Position numbers and translations under genes: made by a program
Source of the DNA: Aquimarina macrocephali JAMB N27
GTDB lineage: Bacteria; Bacteroidota; Bacteroidia; Flavobacteriales; Flavobacteriaceae
Length of the DNA stretch: 64,000 nucleotides
Assembly (NCBI RefSeq): GCF_000520995.1
Contig: NZ_JACA01000014.1
Span: 164,127-228,126 of the forward strand
Reading direction: 5' to 3'
Shown: in pieces, positions 55,905-64,000 of the stretch
How the letters are laid out: each line of letters starts with the position of its first letter
Numbering within the stretch: the first letter of the stretch is position 1
Notes under the pieces: generated by a model
Database searches by the model: none
The model's input: only the letters and a program-made list of their open reading frames with translations
Told to the model about the DNA's origin: nothing

Positions 55905-56075
55905 ATGAATAGTAAAGAAAAACCCACTAGAAAAAGACGATTCGCAGATTTCCAGAATAAATACCGTAGGTCTTCTAATTTTGGATATGGATCAAAAAGA
56001 GACCAGTTTGCCATTGCTGGAAATGGTGATTTATCTATCCCAGAAGAAAGTAAAGAGCATAATGAACGCAGGTAA
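55905..56075 (+). CDS. Small basic hypothetical protein (56 residues)
   Basis: An ATG-started frame of 57 codons including stop. The product is basic and polar ('KPTRKRRFADFQNKYRRSS', then 'IPEESKEHNERR') with no hydrophobic segment, and I know no family for it. It fills the gap between the carboxypeptidase-regulatory-like gene and the convergent transporter gene. The amino-acid composition is plausible, but the short length makes the call uncertain. Confidence 0.45.
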   Translation: MNSKEKPTRKRRFADFQNKYRRSSNFGYGSKRDQFAIAGNGDLSIPEESKEHNERR

Positions 56076-56083
56076 TCGCTTTC

Positions 56084-57295
56084 CTAGCGAGTAACACTCT
56101 GTTTTTTTACTGCTACTTTTATATACACAAGAATTACAATTGAAAGTAGTGCGCAAACCAAAAAGCCTATAAATAGAGGTAGGGTAGTGTTTAAAACAAA
56201 CCTCCCGATATAAGTACTAATAGGAACAGCCATAATCGTAGAAACAAAACCTGTAATTGCAGCACCGATCCCTGCAATATGACCAATTGGTTGCATGGCC
56301 AAAGCCCTTAAATTTCCAAACAAAAATCCAATAGCAAAAAACTGCATTCCGAAGAATAGCAATAGAACCTCTACACTTGGATTTGAAGAATTATAAAATA
56401 ACACGATATACAAAAGAGAAATTCCAAAAAATGCGAGTAGAGAAGTGGTAACCAATTTCTCCATACCATATTTTAATACCAGTGTTCCGTTTAAGAAAAT
56501 AGCAGAACCTATCGAGATTGCCAAAAGACCAAAGATATACGGAAACTCTTCTTTTAACTGATATTGCTGCTCAAAAATTTGTTGAGAGGTACTTAGATAA
56601 ACCATAAAAGATCCCACAATAAAACCAGAAATAAGAGTATACCCCATAGTCGTTTTGTATTGCATTAATTCCTTTAGGCCATCCATAAAAATAGTAGATG
56701 TAAACTTAATCCGTTTAGATATTTCCAGGGTCTCGGCTTGCCGTTTCCAAAACCAAAAAGACACGAGTAAACTAAATAGCACTTGTATATAAAATATTGC
56801 TTGCCAATCATAATGATCTAACACAAATTTCCCCAATGCAGGGGCTATAATCGGCACCAAAATAAAGACTACAGTAATAAACGACATGATACGTGCCATA
56901 TAATCACCACTATAAATATCTCTAATCATGGCAATAGCAATGGTTCTGGGGGCAGATAGTCCAATACCTTGTAGAATCCGACCTAACACCATCATTTCTA
57001 CACTTGTAGCAAAAATGCAAATAAAGCTTGCTATAATAAAAAGTACAAACCCCACATACACGACTGGTTTTCTACCGATACTATCTGATATAGGACCAAA
57101 AACTAATGGACCAATACCAAGGCCCAGAAAAATCATGGTAATTAATAATTGATTGTCTGCAATCTGTCGGGTACCAATGGTAATTCCTATGATGTCCAGT
57201 GCTGGTAAAAGTGCATCTATAGCCAAAGCAACAATAGACATTAGGGATGCCATCAGAGTAACAAATTCAAACTGGGCTAACTTATTTTTTTGCAT
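56084..57295 (-). CDS. Bcr/CflA-type multidrug MFS transporter
   Basis: About 403 residues, started at 'MQKNKLAQFEFVTLMASL'; an upstream Met at 57322 would add nine residues. Twelve hydrophobic segments. The opening 'MSIVALAIDALLPALDIIG' with Asp in the first helix, motif A 'GPISDSIGRKPVVY' and 'GLSAPRTIAIAMIRDIYSGDYMARIMSF' match the Bcr/CflA drug:H+ exporters. Substrate range unknown. Near the polyketide operon but separated by unrelated genes, so a link to product export is only a thought. Confidence 0.88.
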   Translation of the reverse strand: MQKNKLAQFEFVTLMASLMSIVALAIDALLPALDIIGITIGTRQIADNQLLITMIFLGLGIGPLVFGPISDSIGRKPVVYVGFVLFIIASFICIFATSVEMMVLGRILQGIGLSAPRTIAIAMIRDIYSGDYMARIMSFITVVFILVPIIAPALGKFVLDHYDWQAIFYIQVLFSLLVSFWFWKRQAETLEISKRIKFTSTIFMDGLKELMQYKTTMGYTLISGFIVGSFMVYLSTSQQIFEQQYQLKEEFPYIFGLLAISIGSAIFLNGTLVLKYGMEKLVTTSLLAFFGISLLYIVLFYNSSNPSVEVLLLFFGMQFFAIGFLFGNLRALAMQPIGHIAGIGAAITGFVSTIMAVPISTYIGRFVLNTTLPLFIGFLVCALLSIVILVYIKVAVKKQSVTR

Positions 57296-57419
57296 CTGGC
57301 AAAAGTAACGTATTTGACCCACAAAGAATTATAGTAGAATGTTATATTCTGTAACGCTACATCATTTTTGATAGTCTTTTATGCGAATAGTATTTTTTAA
57401 CCAATATCATCACTTAATT

Positions 57420-58007
57420 ATGAAAAATAGTGACGCTTTAAGATACAACAAACAAAGGTTAAAACTGTTTCGAATACCTAGGAAAAGGTATACTGTTCTT
57501 GTAGTAGGAGTAGTTGTATTTTCTGTTTTCTTATCTGGAAAACAAATATATGCACAAGAAAAAGAAACAGATGCAAATGGGGTGGTAGATGAGAAATCAA
57601 AATTGGTAATCGGTGGGTTTTCATATTCTGGGCTATCAAGTCGTGAACAGCATGCATATTTTACAATTAATTATGAAGTAAATTCAAATTTGTTTATAGA
57701 ATTACAGGGGTATAATGATACATATCTGTCTGCAGATGTTTTTAAAATGCCGATTAGAGGAAAATTACATTTAACAAATAAATTTCGTCTTTTTTCTGGT
57801 TTGGAAATAGAACTTACACGAAATGCAGATGTTCACGATATAATAAAAGTTCCGTTATTACGGACTAGGTTTATGTATGGTATGGGGTATGATTTTGATG
57901 CTAATTTTTCTTTAGAGGTAAATCATAATCTAGACTTTGGCACATCTGAATTTGGGTATTATGGAACCCCAAATTTATTATATGTACGAGGAAGATATAG
58001 GTTTTAG
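57420..58007 (+). CDS. Hypothetical exported beta-rich protein
   Basis: About 195 residues when started at the ATG at 57420 ('MKNSDALRYNKQRLKLFRIP'); an ATG at 57381 would add 13. A long basic N-region precedes a hydrophobic signal or anchor ('VLVVGVVVFSVFLSG', cleavage near 'IYAQ'). The mature part has alternating strands ('AYFTINYEVNSNLFIELQGYN', 'FLSGLE'-like and 'NLLYVRGRYRF' at the end), fitting a small outer-membrane barrel. No family recognised. Confidence 0.6.
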   Translation: MKNSDALRYNKQRLKLFRIPRKRYTVLVVGVVVFSVFLSGKQIYAQEKETDANGVVDEKSKLVIGGFSYSGLSSREQHAYFTINYEVNSNLFIELQGYNDTYLSADVFKMPIRGKLHLTNKFRLFSGLEIELTRNADVHDIIKVPLLRTRFMYGMGYDFDANFSLEVNHNLDFGTSEFGYYGTPNLLYVRGRYRF

Positions 58008-58113
58008 AGACTGAAAATATCCTATTTATAATCTGATTTACTGCATTTTATGTGTTAATATTTTAAAAAATGGTATACTATTTGATGCAATTATTAGTAT
58101 ATTCTCAATAAAA

Positions 58114-58686
58114 ATGAAAACTCTTTTTTTAATACTTACAAGCTGTTTACTAATTAGTTGCGGAAGCTCACAAAATCTGGAGGTATCTACAGAGAAAAGT
58201 AAGGCTTTAGATGAATTAGTAGCACAAAAAAAACTCGAAATCATCTCGGATTGGGCAGCACCGTTAGCAACTAGCAGTCTTAATGCGTTGTCGAATAGTG
58301 GTTTATTTCCTGCAGGAAGTACAGCAAATAATATAAATCTGATCGGAAATTTTAATCATTTTAGAATCCTGGGAGATAGTATCTCTGTGTATTTACCATA
58401 CTATGGAGAACGTCGAATATCTGCAGGCTTTAACAATAGGAACAATAATATAGAATTTGATGGCGTGCCAGAAGATGTTAAGGTTACTTATGATGAGAAA
58501 AAACAACGGTACTTGATGAAATTTGGAATTAGGAATGCTACAGAATGGCTTAGAGTATCGGTAACACTATATCCAAATTTGAGAAGTGATATCATGATAC
58601 AGAGTAATCACCGAACATCGATACGATATAGAGGTAAGGTATTAAAGCTGGAAGAGAAAAATAATACCGCAGTATCGAATAATTAG
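58114..58686 (+). CDS. DUF4251 lipoprotein
   Basis: A 190-residue lipoprotein (lipobox 'LLISC'). The mature domain shows the DUF4251 pattern: 'LIGNFNHFRILGDSISVYLPYYGERR', 'EFDGVPEDVKVTYDEKKQRYLMKF', 'RVSVTLYPNLRSDIMIQSNHRTSIRYRG'. Family common in Bacteroidota with no known function. Last gene before the repeat-bearing island. Confidence 0.82.
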   Translation: MKTLFLILTSCLLISCGSSQNLEVSTEKSKALDELVAQKKLEIISDWAAPLATSSLNALSNSGLFPAGSTANNINLIGNFNHFRILGDSISVYLPYYGERRISAGFNNRNNNIEFDGVPEDVKVTYDEKKQRYLMKFGIRNATEWLRVSVTLYPNLRSDIMIQSNHRTSIRYRGKVLKLEEKNNTAVSNN

Positions 58687-58718
58687 TAATAGTTTAAATC
58701 AATAACAGGGAAGTATTC

Positions 58719-58812
<94 letters not shown>

Positions 58813-58820
<8 letters not shown>

Positions 58821-58844
58821 ATCCCACAGTGATTCTATTTCATA
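58813..58844 (+). repeat. Direct repeat B, left copy
   Basis: A 32-bp block beginning 'tgtaaaatatcccacagt' that recurs with one mismatch at 63493-63524. In the left flank about 210 nt separate it from repeat C; in the right flank only 2 nt do. Confidence 0.8.
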
Positions 58845-59055
58845 GCAATATTAGCTACTTGGGTCATTAATATTTCTTTTAAGGCGTTTATGATTAAACC
58901 TCACGTTTATATTTGTAACTATAATTTGCCGTTATGTAAAATTGCCGCTGCCTATGCGCTCGATTGTTTTATAAAAATTTAAATGCCTGTTATGGCATTT
59001 ATTTTTATACACAATTTCCTACCGCATAGCCAACGCCAAAAAAACAAAACTTTTA

Positions 59056-59174
59056 GGTAGCTTATAAATCCCATATTTGATCAATCATACGTAAAAAAAG
59101 TTTTCATGCGATTCTCGTGATGTTCCCGCATAAGCATAAAATTACTCTAACGAGATAATTTCTATGCACATGCT
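59056..59174 (+). repeat. Direct repeat C, left copy (diverged, about 119 bp)
   Basis: It starts 'ggtagcttataaat' and ends 'tgct'. It aligns without net gaps to 63527-63645; shared islands include 'catacgt', 'gattctcgt', 'gcataaaat' and 'tttctatgc'. Divergence is visible throughout, so the duplication is old. Confidence 0.75.
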
Positions 59175-59485
59175 ATCTTAGGAACACAGATTAGACTTTC
59201 TAAGAGTTTGCATTATCTTTTTTTCTTGATAAAAAAAGAAACAAAAAAATCAAGGCTGCACAAAACTTTGGAAACAATGTACGGCGCAGTCGCTATATTT
59301 TAGAAAACATTCTAACTCATAAGATCGTTTACAACTAGAATAAATATGTATTACTTTGATTAAACCTTAGTACTAGACCTCTAAAATATTGACGCTCCTT
59401 TGCCTATTGTTTGTACCAAAGTTTTATGAGGCCGTTTTTTAAACTTTTAGGTTCTATTTTACATAATAAGAGAACCTACATTTAA

Positions 59486-61843
59486 CTAATTAACTAATGT
59501 TTGATATTTCGAAACCAATTTTTCTTTTACAGATAAAAAATTCGTTTTGTAATCATCATTAATTAAATTCTGTTCTGTATTCTTTAGAATAGAAGATAAA
59601 AGTGAAATATCGTCATTTAAATCTTTTATTTCTAGATGCTTATATTTATCAATAGGTATATTTTGCAATAAATCATAAAGGAGATAAAAGTCAATTTTTG
59701 ATCTTTTAGCTTTTCCAACATTAAATAAGGAATTCAATTTTTCTTTTAAATCCTTTTCTTCCAAAATTTTTGATAATAAAATTATAAATGTTTCGATTTC
59801 TTTTACACATTGAATAAAATTATCTTTCATAAGAGCATTTACAGATAATCTTTCAACGATATTCGATACATCTTTCTTGTCCCCAATTCTTCCTGTTATT
59901 TTGTCTTTTCTATTATAATATCCAACACTTTTATAATCCTTTCTGTATTTATTATTATAATTTATATATGCTAATATTGTTATTAATTCTGCATTCTCCA
60001 TCCTATCTATAAAGTACTTTTTGTCTGTACTCTTTATGTAGAACCAGGAAACGTATTTTTGAGTTATTTCTCTAATTAATTTTATAGTTTCTTTATCAGC
60101 AAAAGAATTCCACATTTCAAATGAATTTTCTTTAATCGGATAAGGTTTATTATTTAATCTAATAAATAAATCAACAGGTTGGAAATTCTCATTAATTGCG
60201 CTATCAATCTCAATTAATTGTAATTTAAAATCTAAAATCTTTTCTTGATATTCATTTTCATCTAAATCTCTATATCTAAATCCATTAATTTCTTTAATAA
60301 CTTTTAATCCACGAAGTTTATAATTATTATTTTTTGAGAAAACTAACTTATTATTTTCATTTAGATATTGTTTTCCTAGAAACCCTAAAATAGACAGTAT
60401 CCTTTGCTGACCATCAATTATTTCTTTAACTCCATTCTTGTTTTTGTAAATAAAAATTGGAGGTAAATAGATACCCAATATTATACTTTCTATAATTGCA
60501 GAAGCCTTATATTCGTTTATTCTTTCTTGTCTTTGATAAGTAGGTCTTACTAAATATCTTTTAGTTTGTAAATCGTTAATTAACTCTTCAACAGGAATAA
60601 ATGAAGGATCTGGTTTATTTACTCTTAAGGTAGAAAGTTCATCTAATTTTAGTTTGGCTTGATTTTCACTTTGTTTTAAAGATTTTACTTTAGCATTAAA
60701 TTTTTCATCTCTTATATAATCTTTAAAATCAAAAGAAAAAATACTTTTGAAAATCTGTGCAGTATCAGTAAAGCGATTAATTATTTCTTTATAATAATGA
60801 TAAAAATCAGTGTTGTAAGCTTCTTTATTGTTGATATAATGATTTAGAAGTTTCCTTTTTTCTTCTTCTGTAAATTCTTTCAATTCAGGAACAACTTCAA
60901 TTTTGAGAATACAAATCGCCCATAATATGCATTCATATAAGGTTTTGTTTCCTTCAAACCCATTTTTATGAAAAAAGTCTTTTAAGGTTAATACTAATTT
61001 AATATTTTCAAAGAAATCAATTATTAAAGAAGAATCAACTATTTTGTTTTCTTGGACAACATCATACAAAAGCTTAAGTGTATTTTGTCTATTATTTGTT
61101 CTTGCATAATGAGAAATTGGAAAACTTGTTAGAACAAAATGTTTTCTTAATAACTGTAAAATTTTAGAGAAATCAATATTTTTATCTTTAAATTTCTTAC
61201 CAAGAAAAGTTTCAGTAATTCTGGCAGTTAATCCTTTATTTTCTTTAAGAATTTTTTTGAATTCAATTGTGATTTTATCATCGTCATAAACAGCATTATC
61301 TATTTCAGAAGTATTTAAAGCTGTAATTCCCGAATTATATCTTCTAAATATTTCTTTTTTAATTTTATCTTCAACATATTCAGATAATTTAGGTTCATTA
61401 ATTACTTCAAACTCAAAAATCCTTATTTTAACATCTTCAAATATTCCCTGTATATCATCATCAAGTTTGTTAAAAGTGTTATTTTTTAATTGAGATAATT
61501 CTAAAAGTCCTTTTATGTTTAGAGATAAATCACCTTCTTTAAATTTTTTCATAGTTTCAAACCTCTGTCTACCATCAATAACTTCTATTTTCCCACCAGA
61601 ATTAAAGAAGATTAATGGAGGTATATCTGTACCTAATAATATACTTTCTATAAAGAAAGTAGCTTTAGCTCTATCCCAAACATAATTCCTTTGGTAATAT
61701 GGATTGTAGTCAATCTTTTTTTGCATTCTATCGCTAAAGAGTGTTTTTATAGACATTGAATATGAAGATATCTTCATATTGTTTTTAAAAATGCCTTCAA
61801 ACTCTTTTTGAGATAATTGTGATGTTATTGATTTATTTTCCAT
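59486..61843 (-). CDS. Tandem DUF262-domain protein, candidate defence effector
   Basis: A 785-residue protein with two copies of the DUF262 (ParB/Srx-like) domain. Copy one (about 28-250) has 'YQRNYVWDRAKATFFIESILLG' and the hallmark D90-G-R-Q-R94 in 'VIDGRQRFETM'. Copy two (about 415-690) has 'YQRQERINEYKASAIIESIILG' and D477-G-Q-Q-R481 in 'IIDGQQRILSI'. In GmrS-type enzymes the DGQR region is part of the NTPase/nuclease site. The DUF1524 HNH domain that usually completes GmrSD is absent. The gene follows a putAbiC-like gene by 6 nt. Codons are very A/T-rich compared with neighbouring genes, suggesting transfer. Confidence 0.85.
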   Translation of the reverse strand: MENKSITSQLSQKEFEGIFKNNMKISSYSMSIKTLFSDRMQKKIDYNPYYQRNYVWDRAKATFFIESILLGTDIPPLIFFNSGGKIEVIDGRQRFETMKKFKEGDLSLNIKGLLELSQLKNNTFNKLDDDIQGIFEDVKIRIFEFEVINEPKLSEYVEDKIKKEIFRRYNSGITALNTSEIDNAVYDDDKITIEFKKILKENKGLTARITETFLGKKFKDKNIDFSKILQLLRKHFVLTSFPISHYARTNNRQNTLKLLYDVVQENKIVDSSLIIDFFENIKLVLTLKDFFHKNGFEGNKTLYECILWAICILKIEVVPELKEFTEEEKRKLLNHYINNKEAYNTDFYHYYKEIINRFTDTAQIFKSIFSFDFKDYIRDEKFNAKVKSLKQSENQAKLKLDELSTLRVNKPDPSFIPVEELINDLQTKRYLVRPTYQRQERINEYKASAIIESIILGIYLPPIFIYKNKNGVKEIIDGQQRILSILGFLGKQYLNENNKLVFSKNNNYKLRGLKVIKEINGFRYRDLDENEYQEKILDFKLQLIEIDSAINENFQPVDLFIRLNNKPYPIKENSFEMWNSFADKETIKLIREITQKYVSWFYIKSTDKKYFIDRMENAELITILAYINYNNKYRKDYKSVGYYNRKDKITGRIGDKKDVSNIVERLSVNALMKDNFIQCVKEIETFIILLSKILEEKDLKEKLNSLFNVGKAKRSKIDFYLLYDLLQNIPIDKYKHLEIKDLNDDISLLSSILKNTEQNLINDDYKTNFLSVKEKLVSKYQTLVN

Positions 61844-61849
61844 AATTAT

Positions 61850-63100
61850 TTATAGTGAAACCCCTTTAATACTTGTAATTAAATATTTGACATTGTTTGA
61901 ATCTAAATTTTCAGAAATATTAAAATCTAATTCTTCTAAATCATTATATGTTGCAAAGACAAATTTATGATATAAATGATGTAGAACATATTCCATAAAG
62001 TTATTCAAATCTAAATCATATTTGTCTTTTATTATGTCATCTTTTATATTCAAAAAAGAAATTTTTATTTCTGTTAATTCATCTGCTATAACGTGAATGA
62101 TCATTGAAGAATCTTCTGTTTTCACAGACCTTTCAAAAGGAAAATCTTCTTCATTAATAACCTCTTGTTTCATTAATTGTTTAAACTCTTTAAAGTATGA
62201 TTTTAAATAATTAGATAGTTCTTGTATTAATAAAAGTCTATTGAAATCCATCTTAACTTTACTGCAAACCAAATTTTTAAATTCAATTTTAGAATCATTT
62301 GGCAAATGTTTCAATAAATTATACTTTAAAATTAAAGGATAAAATTTAGTTCCAAAAACTGTGTATGAGTTATAATAAAGCATAAGCAATTCTTTTTCCG
62401 AAAATTGAGAACGTAATATTTTAGAATACATTTTTTTATCATCATCAGACATAGTACTATTATCTATGAATTTCACAAGTCTGTATACTATTCTGAAATA
62501 ATGAGAAATATCATCTTTACAATCAAAAAAAAGTTCATTATATGTTTCTAAAGTCTCCTTATGATTATCTAAAGGACTATTAGATATTTTTACTTTAGAT
62601 AATAAATTTTTTATGAATTCTATAAAATAATCTTCTCCATTAGAATATCTTGAATTTAGAATTCTAATGTTGTCACTGTACAATTTTAGCATTGAAAAAA
62701 ATGTAGATTCAAATTGCTGTTTTTTTAATGTTTTTGACTGTTCAATAAATACTTTTCTTGACTCAATTAATTCATTTTTTTGCAATTTAAATTCATTTGT
62801 TTGTATTTCTAATGCTTCAATTTGTTTAGCTAGTGCTTTTTGATTTGTTGCAATATCTCTTCTCTGCTCTTTTAAAGCTAAATAAAATAAAATCACTCCA
62901 ACCAATGCCCAAATAGAACCAATTACTCCACCTACAAAATCCCCTAAAGTTCCAAGCATTCCTGCGTCTACAGTTGAGTCAAAATCAAAGAAGTTACGTT
63001 TCCAAAGAAAAAGTGATATCGCAAAAATTAAAGCTATAATACTTGGTATTATAATTATTTTTAAGGTCTTATTTTTGTCTTGATTTGGTGTAGTTTTCAT
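61850..63100 (-). CDS. Putative phage abortive infection (putAbiC-like) membrane protein
   Basis: A 416-residue protein. Two membrane segments at the N-terminus (about 10-30 and 45-72, the second with 'GDFVGGVIGSIWALVGVILFYLALKEQ') are followed by a long coiled coil (about 72-128). Then comes 'QQFESTFFSMLKLYSDNIR', the signature of the putAbiC family, 'YFRIVYRLVKFI' and a helical cytoplasmic remainder. It should be an inner-membrane sensor or effector with its bulk in the cytoplasm. First gene of a two-gene operon with the tandem DUF262 protein. Related proteins were tied to phage abortive infection by name only; direct function is unproven. Confidence 0.82.
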   Translation of the reverse strand: MKTTPNQDKNKTLKIIIIPSIIALIFAISLFLWKRNFFDFDSTVDAGMLGTLGDFVGGVIGSIWALVGVILFYLALKEQRRDIATNQKALAKQIEALEIQTNEFKLQKNELIESRKVFIEQSKTLKKQQFESTFFSMLKLYSDNIRILNSRYSNGEDYFIEFIKNLLSKVKISNSPLDNHKETLETYNELFFDCKDDISHYFRIVYRLVKFIDNSTMSDDDKKMYSKILRSQFSEKELLMLYYNSYTVFGTKFYPLILKYNLLKHLPNDSKIEFKNLVCSKVKMDFNRLLLIQELSNYLKSYFKEFKQLMKQEVINEEDFPFERSVKTEDSSMIIHVIADELTEIKISFLNIKDDIIKDKYDLDLNNFMEYVLHHLYHKFVFATYNDLEELDFNISENLDSNNVKYLITSIKGVSL

Positions 63101-63284
63101 TAGAAGATATAAGCATTAAATATAACATAATAATTTCGAAAAAATTTAAATGCAATAAATTTAATCCCATTCCACACACATTACACTCCCCTCCTGCCGT
63201 CGGCTCGTATAATAAGTGTTGCATTACCTTTTTTTAAATGAACTTTTCGTTAGAAAACTTTTAAAGAAAATGTAGAGGAAATAA

Positions 63285-63309
63285 ACTTTGCTTTTGTCCA
63301 AAGCAAAGT
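63285..63309. repeat. Inverted repeat in right flank
   Basis: A 10-bp perfect stem 'actttgcttt' / 'aaagcaaagt' with 5-nt loop. Confidence 0.55.
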
Positions 63310-63325
63310 GACATAACGCAAGTAC

Positions 63326-63343
63326 ATTATAGTACAAATGTAT
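63326..63343 (+). repeat. Direct repeat A, right copy (18 bp)
   Basis: Exact copy of 58744-58761. Confidence 0.7.
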
Positions 63344-63350
63344 GATATAA

Positions 63351-63400
63351 GTAAAACGGCGGATACCGCGTATTTGATATTATATCAAAGCCGTTTTACG
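63351..63400. repeat. Long hairpin with nested palindrome
   Basis: Outer 10-bp arms 'gtaaaacggc' / 'gccgttttac' enclose a second palindrome 'tttgata' / 'tatcaaa' (63373-63389). Confidence 0.6.
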
Positions 63401-63455
63401 ACACGCAAGTTTATTATTAGTAGCTATAATGTTCCCAGCCACATCAACCCGCAGC

Positions 63456-63488
63456 TTTTTATAATTGATTTGTGATCAATTATAAAAA
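63456..63488. repeat. Hairpin in right flank
   Basis: A 12-bp perfect stem 'ttttataattga' / 'tcaattataaaa' with 7-nt loop, directly before repeat B. Confidence 0.6.
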
Positions 63489-63492
63489 CTCG

Positions 63493-63524
63493 TGTAAAAT
63501 ATCCCACAGTAATTCTATTTCATA
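63493..63524 (+). repeat. Direct repeat B, right copy
   Basis: 32 bp matching 58813-58844 with one substitution. Confidence 0.8.
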
Positions 63525-63526
63525 TG

Positions 63527-63645
63527 GGTAGCTTATAAATTGCGTATTCGATAAAACATACGTGCAAAAAGTTTTTACGTGATTCTCGTTATTATAACTG
63601 CAAGAGCATAAAATTTTTCTACGAAAAAATTTCTATGCCTTTGCT
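63527..63645 (+). repeat. Direct repeat C, right copy (diverged)
   Basis: Matches 59056-59174 without net gaps; ends 16 nt before the stop of the sorting-domain gene. Confidence 0.75.
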
Positions 63646-63661
63646 GGATGTAAAACTATGT

Positions 63662-64000
63662 TTACTGTTTGATTATTTTTAAAAAGATAGGAGTCTCTCT
63701 TTCTATTTTTATAAAATATATTCCATTCGGAACATCACTCAACGAAACTTCTATTTCACTATTTAAAATAGAACATGTTTTAGTTAAAACTAATTTTTGT
63801 TGTAAATCATATATGTATACATCAACTGTAGTTTCATCTATTTTGATATCTGGAATACTAATTGATATATTATCTTTAAAAGGGTTTGGATACACAATTA
63901 AGGATTGTTGAATGATTACAGGACACCCTTCATTGTCTACTTCTATGTTTAAGGGTGTATTAGCACATGAATCTTTATCATTGACAACACCATCATTATC
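63662..64000 (-). CDS. Thrombospondin-3 / type IX secretion C-terminal sorting protein (5' end outside window)
   Basis: The frame stays open to the window edge, so only the last 112 residues are seen. 'DNDGVVNDKDSCANTP' is a thrombospondin type 3 calcium-binding repeat. From 'VYPNPFKDNISISIPD' to 'GIYFIKIE' and 'KIIKQ' it has the type A C-terminal sorting domain recognised by the type IX secretion system (T9SS). The protein is therefore a large secreted or surface cargo. The GTG in the middle of the domain (63893-63895) is an internal Val, not a start. Confidence 0.88.
   Translation of the reverse strand, partial: DNDGVVNDKDSCANTPLNIEVDNEGCPVIIQQSLIVYPNPFKDNISISIPDIKIDETTVDVYIYDLQQKLVLTKTCSILNSEIEVSLSDVPNGIYFIKIERETPIFLKIIKQ

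Larger units (their letters stand above)
63101..63661. other. Right gene-free flank of the DUF262/putAbiC island
   Basis: A 561-nt stretch without a gene, containing the promoter region of the module at its left and the right copies of repeats A-C, in the same order as on the left flank. Several hairpins are packed between them. No recombinase, tRNA or obvious integration target is visible. Confidence 0.65.

Noticed and set aside
59486..61843. Complete GmrSD (type IV restriction) enzyme
   Set aside because: Two DUF262 domains are visible, but no DUF1524-type HNH motif is seen in the chain or beside it.
63351..63488. CRISPR array or attC-like cassette site
   Set aside because: The palindromes differ from each other in sequence and spacing, and no cas or integrase gene is near.
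63893..63895. GTG as start of a 77-residue protein
   Set aside because: The frame continues upstream through a thrombospondin-3 repeat to the window edge, so this codon is internal.

Overview
The window is AT-rich bacterial DNA and reads as a chromosome segment of a marine-type member of the Flavobacteriaceae (Bacteroidota). The evidence is the set of lineage-typical families: LytTR regulators paired with 'PHFxFN' histidine kinases, DUF2490, DUF4251, DUF5916 and DUF6624 proteins, an ABC permease fused to an M1 peptidase, a thrombospondin-3 plus C-terminal sorting-domain protein, many SPII lipoproteins, frequent TTG/GTG starts and no clear Shine-Dalgarno sequences. The genus cannot be fixed from this sequence; an Aquimarina-like organism is only a guess.

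Layout. 1-9.4 kb: end of a DUF6624 gene, a LytTR two-component pair, a periplasmic ankyrin-phosphatase fusion, and an ABC ATPase with a 1210-residue permease/M1 peptidase. 9.4-17.4 kb: a secreted zinc protease lipoprotein, a membrane-bound patatin with a small membrane partner, three unknown genes and an S9 oligopeptidase. 17.4-34.5 kb: mostly envelope and regulation genes (PepSY protein, membrane-bound AraC regulator, S41/TPR lipoprotein, DUF2490 protein, alpha-carbonic anhydrase, an IPT/beta-propeller lipoprotein, a second LytTR pair with a decayed copy of its 3' end nearby, DUF5916 protein, outer-membrane phospholipase A, cation/proton antiporter, a WYL regulator and a HEAT-repeat protein). 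34.7-41.8 kb: glycogen operon glgA-glgC-glgB plus a GH31 alpha-glucosidase. 41.9-45.7 kb: M48 lipoprotein, UMF1-type transporter, lipocalin-like and OmpA-like lipoproteins.

45.7-53.5 kb is a compact ten-gene biosynthetic operon bounded by terminators. It joins a type III polyketide synthase, a flavoprotein and a methyltransferase (the same trio of classes as the phenolic-lipid srs operon of Streptomyces) to its own fatty-acid-synthase-like set: ketosynthase, dehydratase, YX6K enoyl reductase, acyl carrier protein and phosphopantetheinyl transferase. An alpha/beta hydrolase and a lipoprotein sit inside it. The predicted product is a long-chain phenolic or pyrone lipid, possibly methylated and oxidised.

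53.5-58.7 kb holds a YceI protein, an apparently leaderless acidic trypsin-like protease with two small companions, a Bcr/CflA drug exporter and two envelope proteins. 59.5-63.1 kb holds a two-gene module on the minus strand: a two-TM coiled-coil protein of the putative phage abortive infection (putAbiC) type, followed 6 nt later by a 785-residue protein with two DUF262 domains. It is more AT-rich than its surroundings and is flanked on both sides by long gene-free stretches sharing diverged direct repeats in the same order. I consider this the best candidate for an undescribed (anti-phage) system here. The window ends inside a thrombospondin-3/type IX secretion cargo gene.
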